The notes under the pieces: generated by a model
What the model was told of the DNA's origin: nothing
What the model saw: only the letters and a program-made list of their open reading frames with translations
Database searches by the model: none
Made by a program: the position numbers and the translations under genes
In this document: positions 1 to 12,119 of the stretch, piece by piece
Numbering within the stretch: the stretch's first letter is position 1
Layout of the letters: the number at the start of each line of letters is the position of its first letter
Source of the DNA: Mactromeris polynyma
Lineage: Eukaryota > Mollusca > Bivalvia > Venerida > Mactridae
DNA length: 64,000 bases
NCBI GenBank assembly: GCA_032209605.1
Contig: JASFXZ010000002.1
Coordinates: 57,476,431 to 57,540,430 of the forward strand
Direction of reading: 5' to 3'

Positions 1-146
1 CTGGGGTAGCTTGCTACGGAATGTCCCGGATACTGTAATATACAACACGTATATGTTCATATATTGTCAACCAAAATATATGTAAATTCTTGAAAAAAAC
101 GAACTGATCTCAAGGTTATGTAGAGAGAGAAGATATTGCACGCAAG

Positions 147-1018
147 TACGAGGGTTGTCCCATTAAATCGTAGACTATGTCTATAACATAATTATTTGAC
201 GTTCCAATATAATAACTTTACACACATATACTATTTAATCATTTTTGATCAGTTTTATTGTATTTGTTTTGAAAATAAACTTGTGTATTTTGTGTAGCAA
301 TATAGAAACTCACATACACAGGAGCGGCTCACGTCGTTTGATAAAATAACCGAAATAGCTATAGCTTTAAATAAGTTGTTCTATCTGTGCCAAACTTCAT
401 TATTCCACCAAATTACGTTCCGCATGTATGCTTTGATCATGTTGACGTCATACTTTAACATTTCATAAATGTAACGTCTGTTGTTTCCGCATGACACTTT
501 TTTTACGCAAATTGGTGTATAGTGATTTTTTGAAAAAAATGATGACGTCCGGGAAATATCATCCCCCATACCCCCCCACCCCCCCCCCCCCCCCCCCGCT
601 GGAAACCCTAGATTTTGCTTACGTTGCGGCTCTGAAGTCTCATCTGCGAGGGTGAAAGTTTGAAAATCGCAATGAGATCAAGTATGCAATTCAAGTGTTT
701 AACATAAGTCTGGTGTTTGTGAGTTGGGTGCAGTGCCATATAAAATGCGTAATATTGCGGCGAATATTTCTAGAAAGACTAAATGTCAGACACATCAAAA
801 TCAAACGTTATGACGTTATGACTTTAATATGCGCGCCGCATATCTGTATGTCGTGTTATACATGTTAATGTCATTTCAACAATGTGTAAGGCTGTTCAAT
901 ATAATGTTGTATACGTGTTGAGAAGATGCTGATAATTCAACACTGAAAATTTTGAGAATTTCTTTATGTTTTGTTGTTTTACAGTCATTGTCTACAATTT
1001 AATGGGATAACCCTCGTA
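147..1018. mobile_element. Non-autonomous mariner-like element, 872 bp
   Basis: The ends form a 29-bp terminal inverted repeat, at 147-175 and 990-1018, matching at 27 of 29 positions. Both ends start with TACGAGGGTT when read inward, so the element is bounded by TA as expected for Tc1/mariner target duplications. The interior has no recognisable transposase and is AT-rich with a poly-C run. I infer a deletion derivative moved by a mariner transposase encoded elsewhere. Confidence 0.75.
571..597. repeat. Poly-C tract
   Basis: A nearly pure run of C lies inside the mariner-like element. It is a homopolymer microsatellite whose length is likely unreliable in assembly. Confidence 0.9.
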
Positions 1019-1342
1019 TGTATGTAGTATTGAACCAGCAACTGTATGTCATGTGAATTTGGTAATATTATTATTGTTATAATTATAATACCATTGTATT
1101 TTGGAAAAATCAATTTATAGTTTTTTGGTGACAAATTATTCCTCAATGTGAAATCATTTAAAGATGAAACATATAGTCTTTTTGATAATTAACACAATTA
1201 ACACTATACATATAAGAATAAAAGATATATAACAAATTGCTTCGAACTGTCATTTTCAATAAAAAAAACCTGTGTCAGCTAATTGACTTTAAGGGTTATT
1301 ATATAATTGGACTGAAGTTGCTTGTGTCAATCCATCACATAC

Positions 1343-1460
1343 AGGGTGTTGTTTCTGATGTGCAGCATTTGCAAACTCGTTCACCAATGCTCCTGCAAAT
1401 TCCCCTATGGCTCCCCCCAATACCAGCCCCGTGTCCGTGGTGTCCATGATTGTGATGACC
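1343..1460 (-). CDS. Possible isolated coding exon, function unknown
   Basis: On the minus strand a 118-base open stretch is preceded by an AG acceptor (ends AATAACAG) and followed by a consensus donor (GTATGTG). It encodes a Gly/Ala-rich peptide containing TGLVLGGAIGEFAGALVNEF, which could form a glycine-zipper-like hydrophobic helix. I do not recognise the family. No neighbouring exon is evident, so this may be a chance open frame or a relic. Confidence 0.3.
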
Positions 1461-1537
1461 CTGTTATTGCATTGCATGAACAAACTAAAACAGTAATTTA
1501 GCAAGAGAGTAAAATTATAAAGAAAGTTCAATACATT

Positions 1538-1658
1538 CAGGAGTTTGTCACAAGTTCTCACCCCTTTATCCAGTCTAGATATCTCTCCCTTTATCCCTTC
1601 TATAAAAGGGAGAGAGCTCTAGATGGGATAAAGGGAGAGAAATCGTGACAATCTCCTG
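1538..1658. repeat. Palindromic 121-bp hairpin element
   Basis: The ends are CAGGAG and CTCCTG, and about 55 bases on each side pair imperfectly, including TTTGTCAC with GTGACAA and CTCTCCCTTTATCCC with GGGATAAAGGGAGAG. This is a short foldback or MITE-like element. A related fragment lies at 22470-22560. Confidence 0.65.
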
Positions 1659-2914
1659 TGACTCATACATAATAATCAGTTACAGAAATGGGATTTAGTG
1701 TTAATTAATACATATATATACAATGGAATTAATTATCAATTATATTAATTATAGGACCATCTTTGGTTCTGCAGGAAGTCGGTCTTAATTGTGAGGTGGT
1801 TTGATTAAAATATGGAAAAATAAAACACGATTTATGAACGTATGGTCTTAACAAGGGTGGTCTTTACTTTGAGGCGATATTTAAGTGAAGTTTAAAAATT
1901 AAACTAAAAACTTAACTTCCTTATATGCACAATATGTGAATATGAATCTATTATTTCTACTAACAACATTTTCACATGAACAAAGCAATGAAGGAAATAT
2001 TACATCATGAATGTTACGCATATAAAAAACAGCCGCAAATTTGATTGGCATTCAGCCAAGACATTTAATACAAATGGAAAGTGTAATCATCGCTACCAGA
2101 CAGGGGCCGTTGCTAGTACACTGACTGCCATCAGTCGGTGGATTAATGAATGCATGAAGGGAAGCATACTAACCAGGTGACAAGTATAATCATTTTGGTT
2201 TGTTAATGACATGGACATGTGTGGAAAGTTCTGAATATTCATTGACACGGGACTATCCAATTACCACCGAATGTGATTACATCTGTTGTATAATTAAATA
2301 CGACATATGCTGATTTACTCAGTTGTTTTTTAACATTGTAGATAACATATCTGTTGCAATTGTGTTTTGTGAACTATTGCACGTATTGTTTTCGTGATTT
2401 CGCAATTGCTACCTGAATAAATACACTATATAAAATGCGACTGAACTGTTTCAAAATATATCCTCAACAGTCCCGTGCCTTTTTACAAAATTACACATGT
2501 GTATGAATAAATGTAATAACTTACAAGCAGCAAACACATTTTCGGAAAATATCATTGTAAAAGTAATGTTTTTTGCGTCTGAGAAAGGTGATTTCCTATA
2601 ACAATTCTCATCGCGAGGAGATACCCCTCCAGCACCCATCCCATCCGCGGCCCCAATGCTCAATACCTTCCTACGCGCCTGAATATGAGAGCCCTTTTGA
2701 TGAGACTATGACAATACAGATATAATTGACACATATAAATACTCACTTAACATCTCATAAATTCTCATGGCGGTATATGATCATTAGTCACCTAACTTTT
2801 TAAGTAGTATCAATGTTATTACTTTAGTATAACGATGTTGGAACTAAATATCGTTAAATGGACTGCATGTATTACTGACTATATAAAGTGATAGAATAGG
2901 ATCAACATTGAAAC
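1659..2914. other. Non-coding, AT-rich
   Basis: No supported gene is visible. At about 1755-1880 there is a degenerate repeat with phrases such as GTCTTAATTGTGAGGTGGT, related to the element at 34339-34504. The rest is unassigned. Confidence 0.6.
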
Positions 2915-3352
2915 CACCCCGATGATGTATTCCACAAACAATGGTTATAGAGCAATCACCCTGTCATCTACAATTCTCAAAATATATGAATATGTACTAC
3001 TTGACCGCTATAAGGGGAATATTGTGGAAAACTGATAGACAGCAAGGCGGATTTCAAGATCGGCTAGACTGCATCGTGACAAGTTTTTCACTGAGAGAGT
3101 GTCTGTATTACGCAAAGGAATTTTCATCTCCAGTATATCTCTGCTTCTTGGACGCGCGACAAGCCTTTGATCGTGTCTGACATGATGGTCTTTTCTATAA
3201 ATTACTGGAAATGAACACGGACAGCAATCCATTCAACCCAACGATCGACGGGAATACTCTGTTAGCCCTACGCGAGATTTACGAGGGCGCTACTAGCCGT
3301 GTGAGGTATCGGGGGCTCTAATCTATATAACTCGAGTAAATGTGCCATTGTT

Positions 3353-4009
3353 GTGTTTAACAAATCATGTGTGCCAGTACAATCTGTAAAACCGTCTTTT
3401 ACTCTTGGACACGACCTCGTCCCAACACTGAAGAAATACACCCACTTAGGTATAATTTGCAATGAGACACTTTCTTGGCAAGATTGTGTACAAGTTGCCT
3501 GCACAAAACTACGCGGGGCTTATCTAAACCTATGCAGCAGTGGTATACACCCAGATACCGTCAGTGCCAAAACCCTGAGGACCTATTACCAGTCAGCGAT
3601 TCTACCACGGGCCCTATACGGGTGTGACCTATGGACTAATATCTCAAAGAATGATATTCAGAGATTAGAGGTAGCGCATCGGTTTTGTACAAAACACATG
3701 CAAGGATTTCAGAGAAGTGTTGCTACAAAATACGTTTTGTCTACTTTGAATATCACCTCTGTTGAAATAGTTATTGAAAGTAAGAAACTTCAGTTTCTCG
3801 GACAAATGTGCAGACTACCGTGTCAATATCTGACGAAGAACATCTTCAACAATAGACTAATACGCTATATCAACTTTGATAGACAAACTGTAGGATTTGT
3901 ACCAGAGGTTTTTCCGATTGTGCCAACAATACAATTTAATCGTATATATAACGCAATATTTAAATACTGGGCAATTTCCATCCAAGTACGCGTGGAAGAA
4001 AATTGTTAA
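3353..4009 (+). pseudogene. LINE ORF2 C-terminal remnant (post-RT 'thumb' region)
   Basis: This is the longest open stretch of the LINE at 2915-4957. It has LINE-typical phrases: KKYTHLGIICNETLSW, RALYGCDLWTN and KKLQFLGQMCRL. These mark the region after the polymerase active site. It opens just after an apparent deletion of the catalytic segment. It continues, frameshifted, in 3970-4196 (LHPARQTAFEQTVNENRAM) and 4168-4386 (LRTDNIIVHLLLYC), where a C-terminal zinc-binding region would lie. It is not expected to be functional. Confidence 0.8.
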
Positions 4010-4599
4010 TAAAATCGTGTTACACCCAGCTAGACAAACTGCTTTTGAACAAACCGTGAATGAAAATCGAGCAATGCAAAATGTGATATCTTTTAATAGT
4101 TGTTCACCACTATGGGATATTGCAAGAAATAAACCCAAACTTCGACCAATCTGTAAGCATATCCTAAGTGATTTTGGACTTTTTACAGATTTGTAAATGT
4201 TGTAATTTAAGGACAGACAATATTATTGTGCATCTGTTACTTTACTGTCATGAAAAAGAACATTATCGTATATCCCTCTGGAATACAATTTACGAACAGT
4301 TTGGGCTCGACAATTTTAAGTCGATAATGACAATGACATGTACTGATCAATGTGTGTATTTATTTTCACTCAGTTTATGTTTATGATGAAAGCTTTGTCA
4401 ACTATCCTGTCACACTTGCAATAGTAAGACTGTTGCGGCGGATGTAACAGTCAGAACTGTGCTTCTCGGGTATTATTACGCATAAAGCTCCGTATTTCGT
4501 CAATGAAGTGTAATGTTCTGATTTGACTTGTCTGTGATACATCATGAGCAGATTATTATGAAGAATTATTGTTTATATATTTTGTCAATAGAAAATACA

Positions 4600-4725
4600 T
4601 CGTAGTATATGTATATACATATGTATGTGTATGTGTGTGTATATGTATGTGTGTGTGTGTATATATATGTGTATATGTGTGTTCATGTATATATGTATGT
4701 ATATGTATATATATATATATTGGTT
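4600..4725. repeat. (TA/TG)n microsatellite
   Basis: Alternating GTAT, GTGT and TATA steps run for about 120 bases inside the 3' untranslated part of the LINE. Confidence 0.85.
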
Positions 4726-5045
4726 AATGACATGTATACAGTATACTGATATGTTGTGCAATTTTGATGATGTTGTTTTTGTTAATGATTACTTGAAATG
4801 TTAAAATATTCATTATATCCATCTATATAGTATCATAATGCTCTAGTAATGTTCGTGCATATCATATCTTCGATGTGTGTATATATCTTGTGTACTTATC
4901 TGTATATATGTTAATCTCTTCACTTATGGAGGAATAAAAGTATCTATCTATCTATTGCAAAACATAATATAAGTCAAGGAACACTCAAAGGTCCAAATAG
5001 AACTGCAACTGAAAATCTTACAAGGTACACTATTTAATAAAAACA

Positions 5046-5140
5046 CCAAATTAGCTCGAAGGGGACGGTGTTGTCTGTGTCAGGGTGGTTAAGGTCAACA
5101 CTTCCAATCAATTGCCTCTCACCAATGTGGATTCGAGCCC
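5046..5140 (+). repeat. tRNA-derived SINE-like fragment
   Basis: The segment has a box A-like GGTGGTTAAGGT and a box B-like GGATTCGAGCCC at tRNA-like spacing. It sits between the LINE tail and the truncated Gypsy element. It does not fold into a clear cloverleaf, so it is called a SINE remnant, not a tRNA gene. Confidence 0.4.
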
Positions 5141-5206
5141 TTACTAGTATTCTTCAAGCAAAGACATGATCCAGCTGGATTACTGAGGATTCAAAATTGT
5201 CTGCGA

Positions 5207-6523
5207 TTGTTAAGGGAATCAGATCTGACGTTACAGAAAGCGTTAGACATTTGTCGCGCATCGGAAACATCTGAGAGACAGGTAAAATCCATCGCTGGCA
5301 AAACCACTGAGTTGTCTTTAAATGCGATTAAAGGCAAATACCCCAAACGAGGACAGACAAATAAGAATAGAATGGAAAAAATGATACAACGCAGTCACAA
5401 ATGCGGTTCATACCATGACCCTAGAAAATGCCCAGCTTTTGGAAAAAAATGCCATGAGTGTCGGAAATTAAATCACTTTGCAAAGATGTGTCGCAATAAG
5501 AATGGCAAAATCAGCTGCCTGGACACAAGTTCGAGTGAGGAAGATACCGACTATATGGGAATGCTCTACGACACTGTCAGTTCGGTGAATAATGACTGGA
5601 CAGTTAACTGTAAAATTAATAATGTAGTGATTCCTGCTCTGGCAGATACCGGAGCAAAATGCAACGTAATAAGTGCTAAAGTGCTGAGAAAACTCAACGT
5701 GAAAGCAAAACTTGGGGAATCAAAAAGCACACTAAGATCCTTCAGTGGACATTCAATTAAGCCCATGGGATCTGTGACTCTCACCTGTGAGGTTAATAAC
5801 ATTATTGAGAAGATTAGGTTTAATGTCATTCACCAAAGTGCAAAAACAATTTTGGGTGCTGATGCATGTGTCAAACTAGTCAAGAAGTTATTTTCTGTGG
5901 AAACTGATTCCAACGACAGGGACATTTTGGATAAGTACAAGAATGTTTTCGATGGAATTGGTTGTTTACCTGGAAAACACAAAATACATGTTGACCCAAA
6001 TGTACAACCGGTTATTTATCCACCGCGTAAAGTGCCACTTAAATTACAGGAAAAGGTGAAGGAAGAGTTGACACGGATGGAAAATGAAAACATAATCGTT
6101 CGTGAAACAGAACCTACAGATTGGGTGAATAGTATGGTCACTGTTGTAAAACCAAATGGAAATGTAAGGATATGTTTTGATCCAAAGGACCTCAATAGGG
6201 CAATAAAACGACATCACTACCCGCCGAAAACTGTGGAAGAAGTCGTCGCAAACATACCAGGCGCAAGATATTTCTCTAAGCTTGATGCCACATCATCATT
6301 TTGGCAAATAAGGCTTGATGAGCGAAGTTCAAAGCTCTGTACGTTTAAAACTCCGTTTGGGAGATTCCGATATTTAAGGTTACCATATGGAGTACACCAA
6401 GCACCAGAGGTAATGCAATGTGCCATGTCACAAATGATTGAAGACATAGAGGGTGTTGCAGTTATTATGGATGATATTTTGGTGACGGGAAAAACTATTG
6501 AAGAGCATGGCAGGCGTCTTTAA
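5207..6523 (+). pseudogene. Gypsy gag (C-terminal) - protease - reverse transcriptase
   Basis: The 438-codon frame is open at its left edge, with codons continuing upstream to about 5162, so the TTG start is only formal. It carries gag-type LLRESDLTLQKALDICRA, a CCHC-like knuckle with HECRKLNHFAKMC, the aspartic protease motif ALADTGAKCNVIS, and reverse transcriptase from about residue 260. RT motifs include FSKLDATSSFWQIRL, RLPYGVHQAPE and the catalytic box VIMDDILV near 6460-6483. A stop at 6521 truncates RT after the active site, and the frame resumes immediately afterwards. Confidence 0.9.
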
Positions 6524-7147
6524 ATGGTGTTGAAAAAAGCACAAGAGTATAATTTGAAACTGAACAAGTCAAAATGTATGTTCAGACAGAATGAAGTACC
6601 CTATGTAAGACATTTGCTGACAAAAGATGGTGTGAAAGCTGATAAATCGAAGGTTACAGCTGAGGAACAAATGAAAGCACCAGCAAACAAGAGTGAACTT
6701 ATGCTATTTCCTGGATTTATCCAATACTTGGCTAAGTTTCTACCAAATTTGTCAAGCAAGTCGGAAAAACTAAGAATTCTGTTGAAAAAGGATGTTATAT
6801 TTGAATGGGGACATGAGCAACAAAAATATTTTGAAGAGTTAAAGCGGTTAGTGACAAATGCACCAGTGTTACGCTATTTTGATGTCAGAAAATCAATAAC
6901 ACTCACTGCTGAAAGTAGTTCGAATGCTTTAGGTGCCGCACTAGTGCAAGAAGGAAAACCAGTCGCTTTTGCATCTCAGGCATTAACTCCTACACAACAG
7001 AAGTACTCTCAAATTGAGAAGGAAACTTTGGCAATTTTATTTGCAGTGCGAAAAGTTAGACAGTACATTTATGGTCAAACTGTCAAGGTAGAATCAGATC
7101 ACAAACCATTGGAAACCTTGTTTAAGAGAGGTTTACAGGAGGTATGA
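6524..7147 (+). pseudogene. Gypsy RT C-terminus and RNase H
   Basis: This frame follows the stop at 6521 directly and continues the same polyprotein. It holds the RT connection (LNKSKCMFRQNEVPYV, FPGFIQYLAKFLPNLS) and RNase H (ESSSNALGAALVQ, KYSQIEKETLAILFA, VESDHKPLETLF). A frameshift near 7140 moves the coding trace to another frame, where FKPGKTMFLADTLSR continues to a stop at about 7250. It is a decayed copy. Confidence 0.88.
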
Positions 7148-7280
7148 TTTAACGGTTACGTTTAAGCCTGGCAAGACAATGTTCTTAGCAGATACGCTTT
7201 CAAGAAACTACATGTCTGAGCAGAGTGAATCGCTGCTGGAAGACGAATAGAAAATTGCGGTAATAGAAAATTACATATCG

Positions 7281-8613
7281 ATGTCACATGCCTTATGTGA
7301 AGCGATCAAGACAGCAGCAGAAAATGATTACGAAATGAATTTGTTGAAGAAAACAATGGAAAATGGATGGCCTGAAAGAAGATGTCAGGTACCAGATGAA
7401 ATAAAACCTTACTGGAACATAAAAGATGACATTTCAGTTATAGATGGACTTGAAAGGTATTGAAAGGATACAAGGTAGTGATACCTAGATCACTTAGCTT
7501 CAACATGTTAAATATTTTACATGAATCATATCTTGGTATAGTTAAAACAAAGGCACAGGCACGTGAAACAGTGTACTGGCCATCAATCAACCAAGAAATT
7601 GAAGACAAGATTGGAAAGTGTGAAATATGTTCAAAGAATCAAGCGCAAAACCACAAAGAACCAATGATAAAAATTGAACAACCGGACAGGCCTTACTGTA
7701 AAGTAACTGTGGATATTTTTGAACTGAGAGGAAAACAATATTTACTTTCAGTGGACTATTTCTCCAAGTGGCCAGAGGTGTCAAAATTAGATAACCTCGC
7801 CGCTAAAAATGTAATTACTTACTAAAAGTCGCATATTTCGAAGTATGGAATACCTGAGGAGATAATCAGTGATAACAGACCACAATTTGCGAGAGCTGAA
7901 TTCCGTCAGTTTTCTCCAAATTATGGATTTAAACACACCACATCAAGTCCATTACACTACCAGTCACATGGGCAGATAGAGAGAACTGTAAGAACAGTAA
8001 AAAACCTCCTGAAAAAGGCCCAAGATCCATATTTGGCTCTGTTAAACTACAGAAATACACATGAAGAAGGACTAATTTTATCACCTGCACAAATGCTAAT
8101 GGGTCGAAGCTTAAGAACAAAGTTACCTGTGGCAAAAGATCTGTTAAAAACAGCAAATTCGGAGACAATCAGACAGGAGCTTAGAAAACGACAAGACATA
8201 GCCAAACAAAATTATGACAGGCATGCTGGTAAAGTACTTAAACCAATTCAGCCCGGACAATATGTCATTTTTAGAAAAAACAACACCTGGAATAATGGAA
8301 CAATAGAACAGTACCATGAATTGCCATGATCTTACATTATAAAATCACCAGAGGGAAAATACTTTCGTAGAAATCGGCGTCAGATTCGTCCCACAAAAGT
8401 CCCACCAGTTGACACATCACCTGAGGAAAATCCTACATTACAAACGGGGGAGAGGAATACCATAATGGCAAGACAATCGTCAATTGGTCTACAAAAACAG
8501 CCACAACAACATCATCAGCAACAACAAAAGCAACCGCCTGTGCAGAATCAGCCCAAGCCATATGTTACAAGATACGGTAGATCGGTTAAACCACCAGACA
8601 AATATACAAAGTG
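7281..8613 (+). pseudogene. Gypsy integrase and C-terminal tail, broken into several frames
   Basis: Integrase pieces are spread over frames 7281-7463, 7460-7825, about 7826-8032 and 8033-8329, then an open tail to about 8613. The zinc-binding N-terminus shows HESYLGIVKTKAQ and CEICSKNQ. The catalytic core shows VDIFELRGKQYLLSVDYFSK and a degraded ISDNRPQF. A DNA-binding C-terminal region follows (GQYVIFRKNNTWNNGTIEQY). The tail is Gln-rich. At least three stops or shifts interrupt it. No envelope-like frame follows. Confidence 0.85.
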
Positions 8614-9237
8614 ATTCATTCAAATGGATTTAAACAGTGTTCAGCAATATACTAATTTAAGATTTTGTTTGATATTGTACTGTAAACATGAAAACATTGG
8701 CACAGAGAAAATTCGTATAATCAAGAAATAACTGATATCATATGTATTGTGTTCTAGAGATATCCGATTCTCTTAAGTGGATTTAATTAGATTGTTGACC
8801 TACATGTTGAAAAGAAATGCTATATGTATGTGTAATCTTGGTAAAATTGTCAGTATGAAAGATATAGTCTAGATATGTTTCATTATTCTGTAATGCTATG
8901 TTGATAAAAGAAACCAATTAACATAAAAGAAACAGTGTTGGACATTCCATGGATTTGTATTTCAAGAAATATTATCACGTTTTTTACCACAAATTAATGA
9001 GGATGTTATCATACAATTATACTAGCTTGATACCAGGTCTGACATTTCAGTGAACACAAGACAATAAACAAGACAGGAACACGGACCAGACAGTTTATAC
9101 TGTGTTATCAATGTTATTGACGGTCAAACCTATTTTCGGGAGAATGTTAAATTCATGAGAACTTTTATTCAGTAATAATGATAAAGATAATAAAGAGATT
9201 ATGCTTCTATTTTATTTGTTTTTAAAAAGAAGGGAAA
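8614..9237 (+). other. Gypsy 3' untranslated region
   Basis: AT-rich, non-coding sequence between the end of the integrase trace and the 3' LTR. It ends in the polypurine tract at about 9224-9237 that would prime plus-strand synthesis. Confidence 0.7.
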
Positions 9238-9429
9238 TGTTGTGTATTCCTATCTTAATATATGTAATATGACACTGTATGAGTTGGATTATAATTGCCT
9301 CTTTGATAGTAGACATACTCACTCGTTGTTTAGCTCTACCTGTGAATAAACCTTCTTATAATAAAACTCTCTCGCTCTCTCTTGTTATATACTATAGTAG
9401 TTGATATTAAATATGTACAAAACATAACA
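9238..9429 (+). mobile_element. 3' LTR of the Gypsy element, 192 bp
   Basis: It begins TGTTGTGTATTCC directly after the polypurine tract and ends ACATAACA, giving the usual TG..CA ends with short TGTT/AACA inverted repeats. An AATAAA polyadenylation signal lies at 9345-9350, followed by a CT-rich stretch. No second copy was found upstream, so the boundary rests on these terminal signals. Confidence 0.75.
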
Positions 9430-9779
9430 GGTGCCTTAGCGGAGAATTGATGGTATCCTTATAAACATCTGTGCTCCGTTCTCATCGGGTTTAAAGCAAT
9501 TTTCAACATTAAATATCAACATGTCATTCATATATATGTTTTTCTGTTATAGATATATAGATAGACAGTTTGTTTCAAGAGTGTAGGCCTTTTGCCCATG
9601 AATCACATGTATAATACAGGGAATATAGTATAAAGTCACATGCGTACACAGTACAAATAGTATTCAGAATAAAATTGTAAGTAAGTATAATTATTGATAT
9701 ATTCCGGTGAATGACAGTTACAGACTAGAATAACATTACATTTTATAAATCTAGTATGATAATAGGTCGTACTAACATT
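9430..9779. other. Non-coding spacer
   Basis: AT-rich, with no gene. A phrase at about 9508-9540 (TTAAATATCAACATGTCATT) recurs at 28772-28803, suggesting a small dispersed repeat. Confidence 0.5.
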
Positions 9780-11400
9780 GAACATATCTGATTTGCATCA
9801 ATAATAGTACTACAACGTTTTGGAAAGTTTTAGTAATTTACAGTACAGTACATGAGTTAAGATAACATAACATAAATTATCTCGTCTTTCAAAGCTCTTA
9901 AATACATAAATCGATAATTTTTTAACAATAGTTTGGTTCGTGGACGAAATTAGTTCAATAAATTTAGGAATGTTCGATCTTTTCCAAAAATAGCATTTAA
10001 TGAGATATTTTCTTAAATCGTAGAATAAAGGACATTCTAACATGAAATGAAATTCATCCTCTAATGGGTTGCATAGTTGACATTTGTGTCCGGACCTAGG
10101 AATTTTTTGAGGTTTATTCCATCTACCTGTCTCAATAATTCTGAACTTACGATTTTTAAAAAAAATCTTAATATTGTTTAAAACCGAATTCTGAAATTAA
10201 TACGTATGAGCTAGCTCTTGCCGAATTGTTAAGTTGTCCTCTCCAGTCTTGAATAAATACATCATTAACTCTTTGTTTGAACATTTTAAAGAAATATTCT
10301 ACATTATTCACTCCTTGGTATAGCCAAACTTCATAAAAACCCAAGTTTTCTAACAGTTGTTTTACTTGACACGCCCAATTGCTTTTATGTGGTAACAACA
10401 CATTATCATTTAACATCATTTTATAGATAAGTTTTATATATTTTCTTTCATCATTACAAACACTTGTAATTTTCAGCGAAAAGTGTATTATATTTACCAT
10501 TTACCATTATTTTTAAAGGTTTACGGCCAAATTTCCCATATATAAAACTGTTTTGAGTAGATAGCTTAACTCCTAGAAGGTTCTTTAAGAAATGCAAGTG
10601 AGTACGTCCTAATAGTTCGCCACTGGGAAATCCCCATATTTCAGAACCATAATTCAATATGGGGAGTATCAATTTATCAAACAATGACAAAAAATGACTA
10701 ACAGATAAAGTGGGAAACTTGATCAGACTTCAGTTTAAAAAATTGCTTTACAAGCTTGACCGTTAAGCGTTTCAAATGTTTTTTTTAAATGATCCCCCCA
10801 GTAGAGAAAGTTATACCTAGATATGTAAAATGATTAACTATCTCTAGTTCTTGGTCGTTGTAAAAGATTTTCAAATTTTGTCTCAGGGGTCCCCCTTTCC
10901 TAAACACCATAACTTTAGTTTTGTTAACGTTCACAACCAGTTTCCACTTCTGACAATACTCTTTCTAAGTATTTAAACCAGACTGTAAGCTATGTTCGTC
11001 CTCAGCTAATAAAACAATGTCATTTGCATATAATAGTAAAACTATCTTCAGTTTATCTAGACTGACTCCTTTAAAACCATTAGTACATAAGTATTCTTCA
11101 AGATCATTGACAAATAAGGCAAAAATAAATGGTGATAGACAATCGCCTTGGCGAACGCCCAAGTAACATTTTGTATAATCTATAAAACAAACGAATAATT
11201 ACTTATTATCATTCAAGAGATGGTTTATAACACCATGTAATACGAAAATGTTATCTATAGTTCCCATATGTTTCCTAAATCCTGCTTGAGCTTCCGTATA
11301 AACAAAATATTTTTCGGCCCACGTCGTTAATCAGTTATTAAGAATTCGCGTAAATAATTTATACATGGCGATCACCTGACCTAACCAGTTTTCCTGGAAC
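9780..11400 (-). mobile_element. Decayed LINE, minus strand
   Basis: Reading from 11400 down, the trace shows RT motifs TEAQAGFRKHMGTIDN near 11300, GVRQGDCLSPFIFALF near 11150 and LLYANDIVLLAE near 11030, where the YADD box has become YAND. The C-terminal regions LPILNYGSEIWGFPSGELLG, NWACQVKQLLENLGF and MLECPLFYDLRKYL follow. It belongs to the same broad family as the copies at 34900-37992 and 57790-58545. Many stops, shifts and the altered active site show it is dead. Confidence 0.85.
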
Positions 11401-12119
11401 AGATTATCAACCAGTAACCAGTACTAATCTACCCTTCCTCAAGCAGCTGAGTAGAAACATCAGAGACATTGGAGGGCATTAGGTTTCATTAAGGGTACAT
11501 TAAAGGGCGTTTCCATACATGTTTCATGTCATTTTTCATCAAATATGTCAAAAACGTTTTTAGATTTATTAAATACATAAAATGCAACGATGCTTTAACA
11601 ATTCTGCATTTCACATACATGTCTGGCACCACTGGTATGCAAACATGTATTTAGTGCAATAAAATGTAAACTGAAGTGTTTATAGAAAACTATTTTAAAC
11701 GAAAAAAGAGGTGTGACCACAACACTCATAGCTGTCTTATCACGAAACAGCTATATTACAATAGCTTGTCTAATAATTAAATCCAATTGAAGCGTTACAA
11801 GTTCGAATTAAATTTCAGATATTAATATAGTTTTGTCGTATAAATGGATTTAACAGAACGGTCAGAAGTCACATATCAGTGAAAATTAAATTACGTGTTA
11901 AACATACTACAATAAAGATAGAACAACACAGTAGACAAGCCAGAGTTAACACATTGAATATAAATTATTATGTTATTCAAAACAAAGAAGTCAGTCTTAC
12001 CGGATTGTGCACAACGTTCGCCATTTTCTGTCTTTGTTATTTGATATCACAAGTGGTTGTGTGTTATATTTTATAGTAAAGTGACAGGTATCACGTGATC
12101 CTCACATATCTTCCGGGTT
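11401..12119. other. Non-coding, AT-rich
   Basis: No gene, RNA or clear repeat is visible. The open stretches here are short and without family resemblance. Confidence 0.5.

Larger units (their letters stand above)
2915..4957 (+). mobile_element. Decayed non-LTR retrotransposon (LINE), 3' part
   Basis: Three reading frames together carry reverse-transcriptase and C-terminal segments of a LINE. The order is NGYRAITLSST near 2935, FLDARQAFDRV near 3150, a gap where the YADD catalytic box should be, a long C-terminal frame at 3353-4009, and a final frame to about 4386. The element ends with AATAAAAG followed by a (TATC)n tail near 4935-4955, a typical LINE 3' end. Its 5' end and endonuclease are absent. 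Stops, frameshifts and the missing active site show it is dead. Confidence 0.85.
5160..9429 (+). mobile_element. Ty3/Gypsy LTR retrotransposon, 5'-truncated, with 3' LTR
   Basis: Domains run in the order gag zinc knuckles, protease, reverse transcriptase, RNase H, integrase, which identifies the Ty3/Gypsy class. The 5' LTR and most of gag are missing, since the gag frame opens mid-domain at about 5160. A purine-rich tract, AAAAAGAAGGGAAA, sits directly before the 3' LTR at 9238. Several frames are broken by stops and frameshifts. The element follows directly on the LINE tail and SINE-like fragment. Confidence 0.92.
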
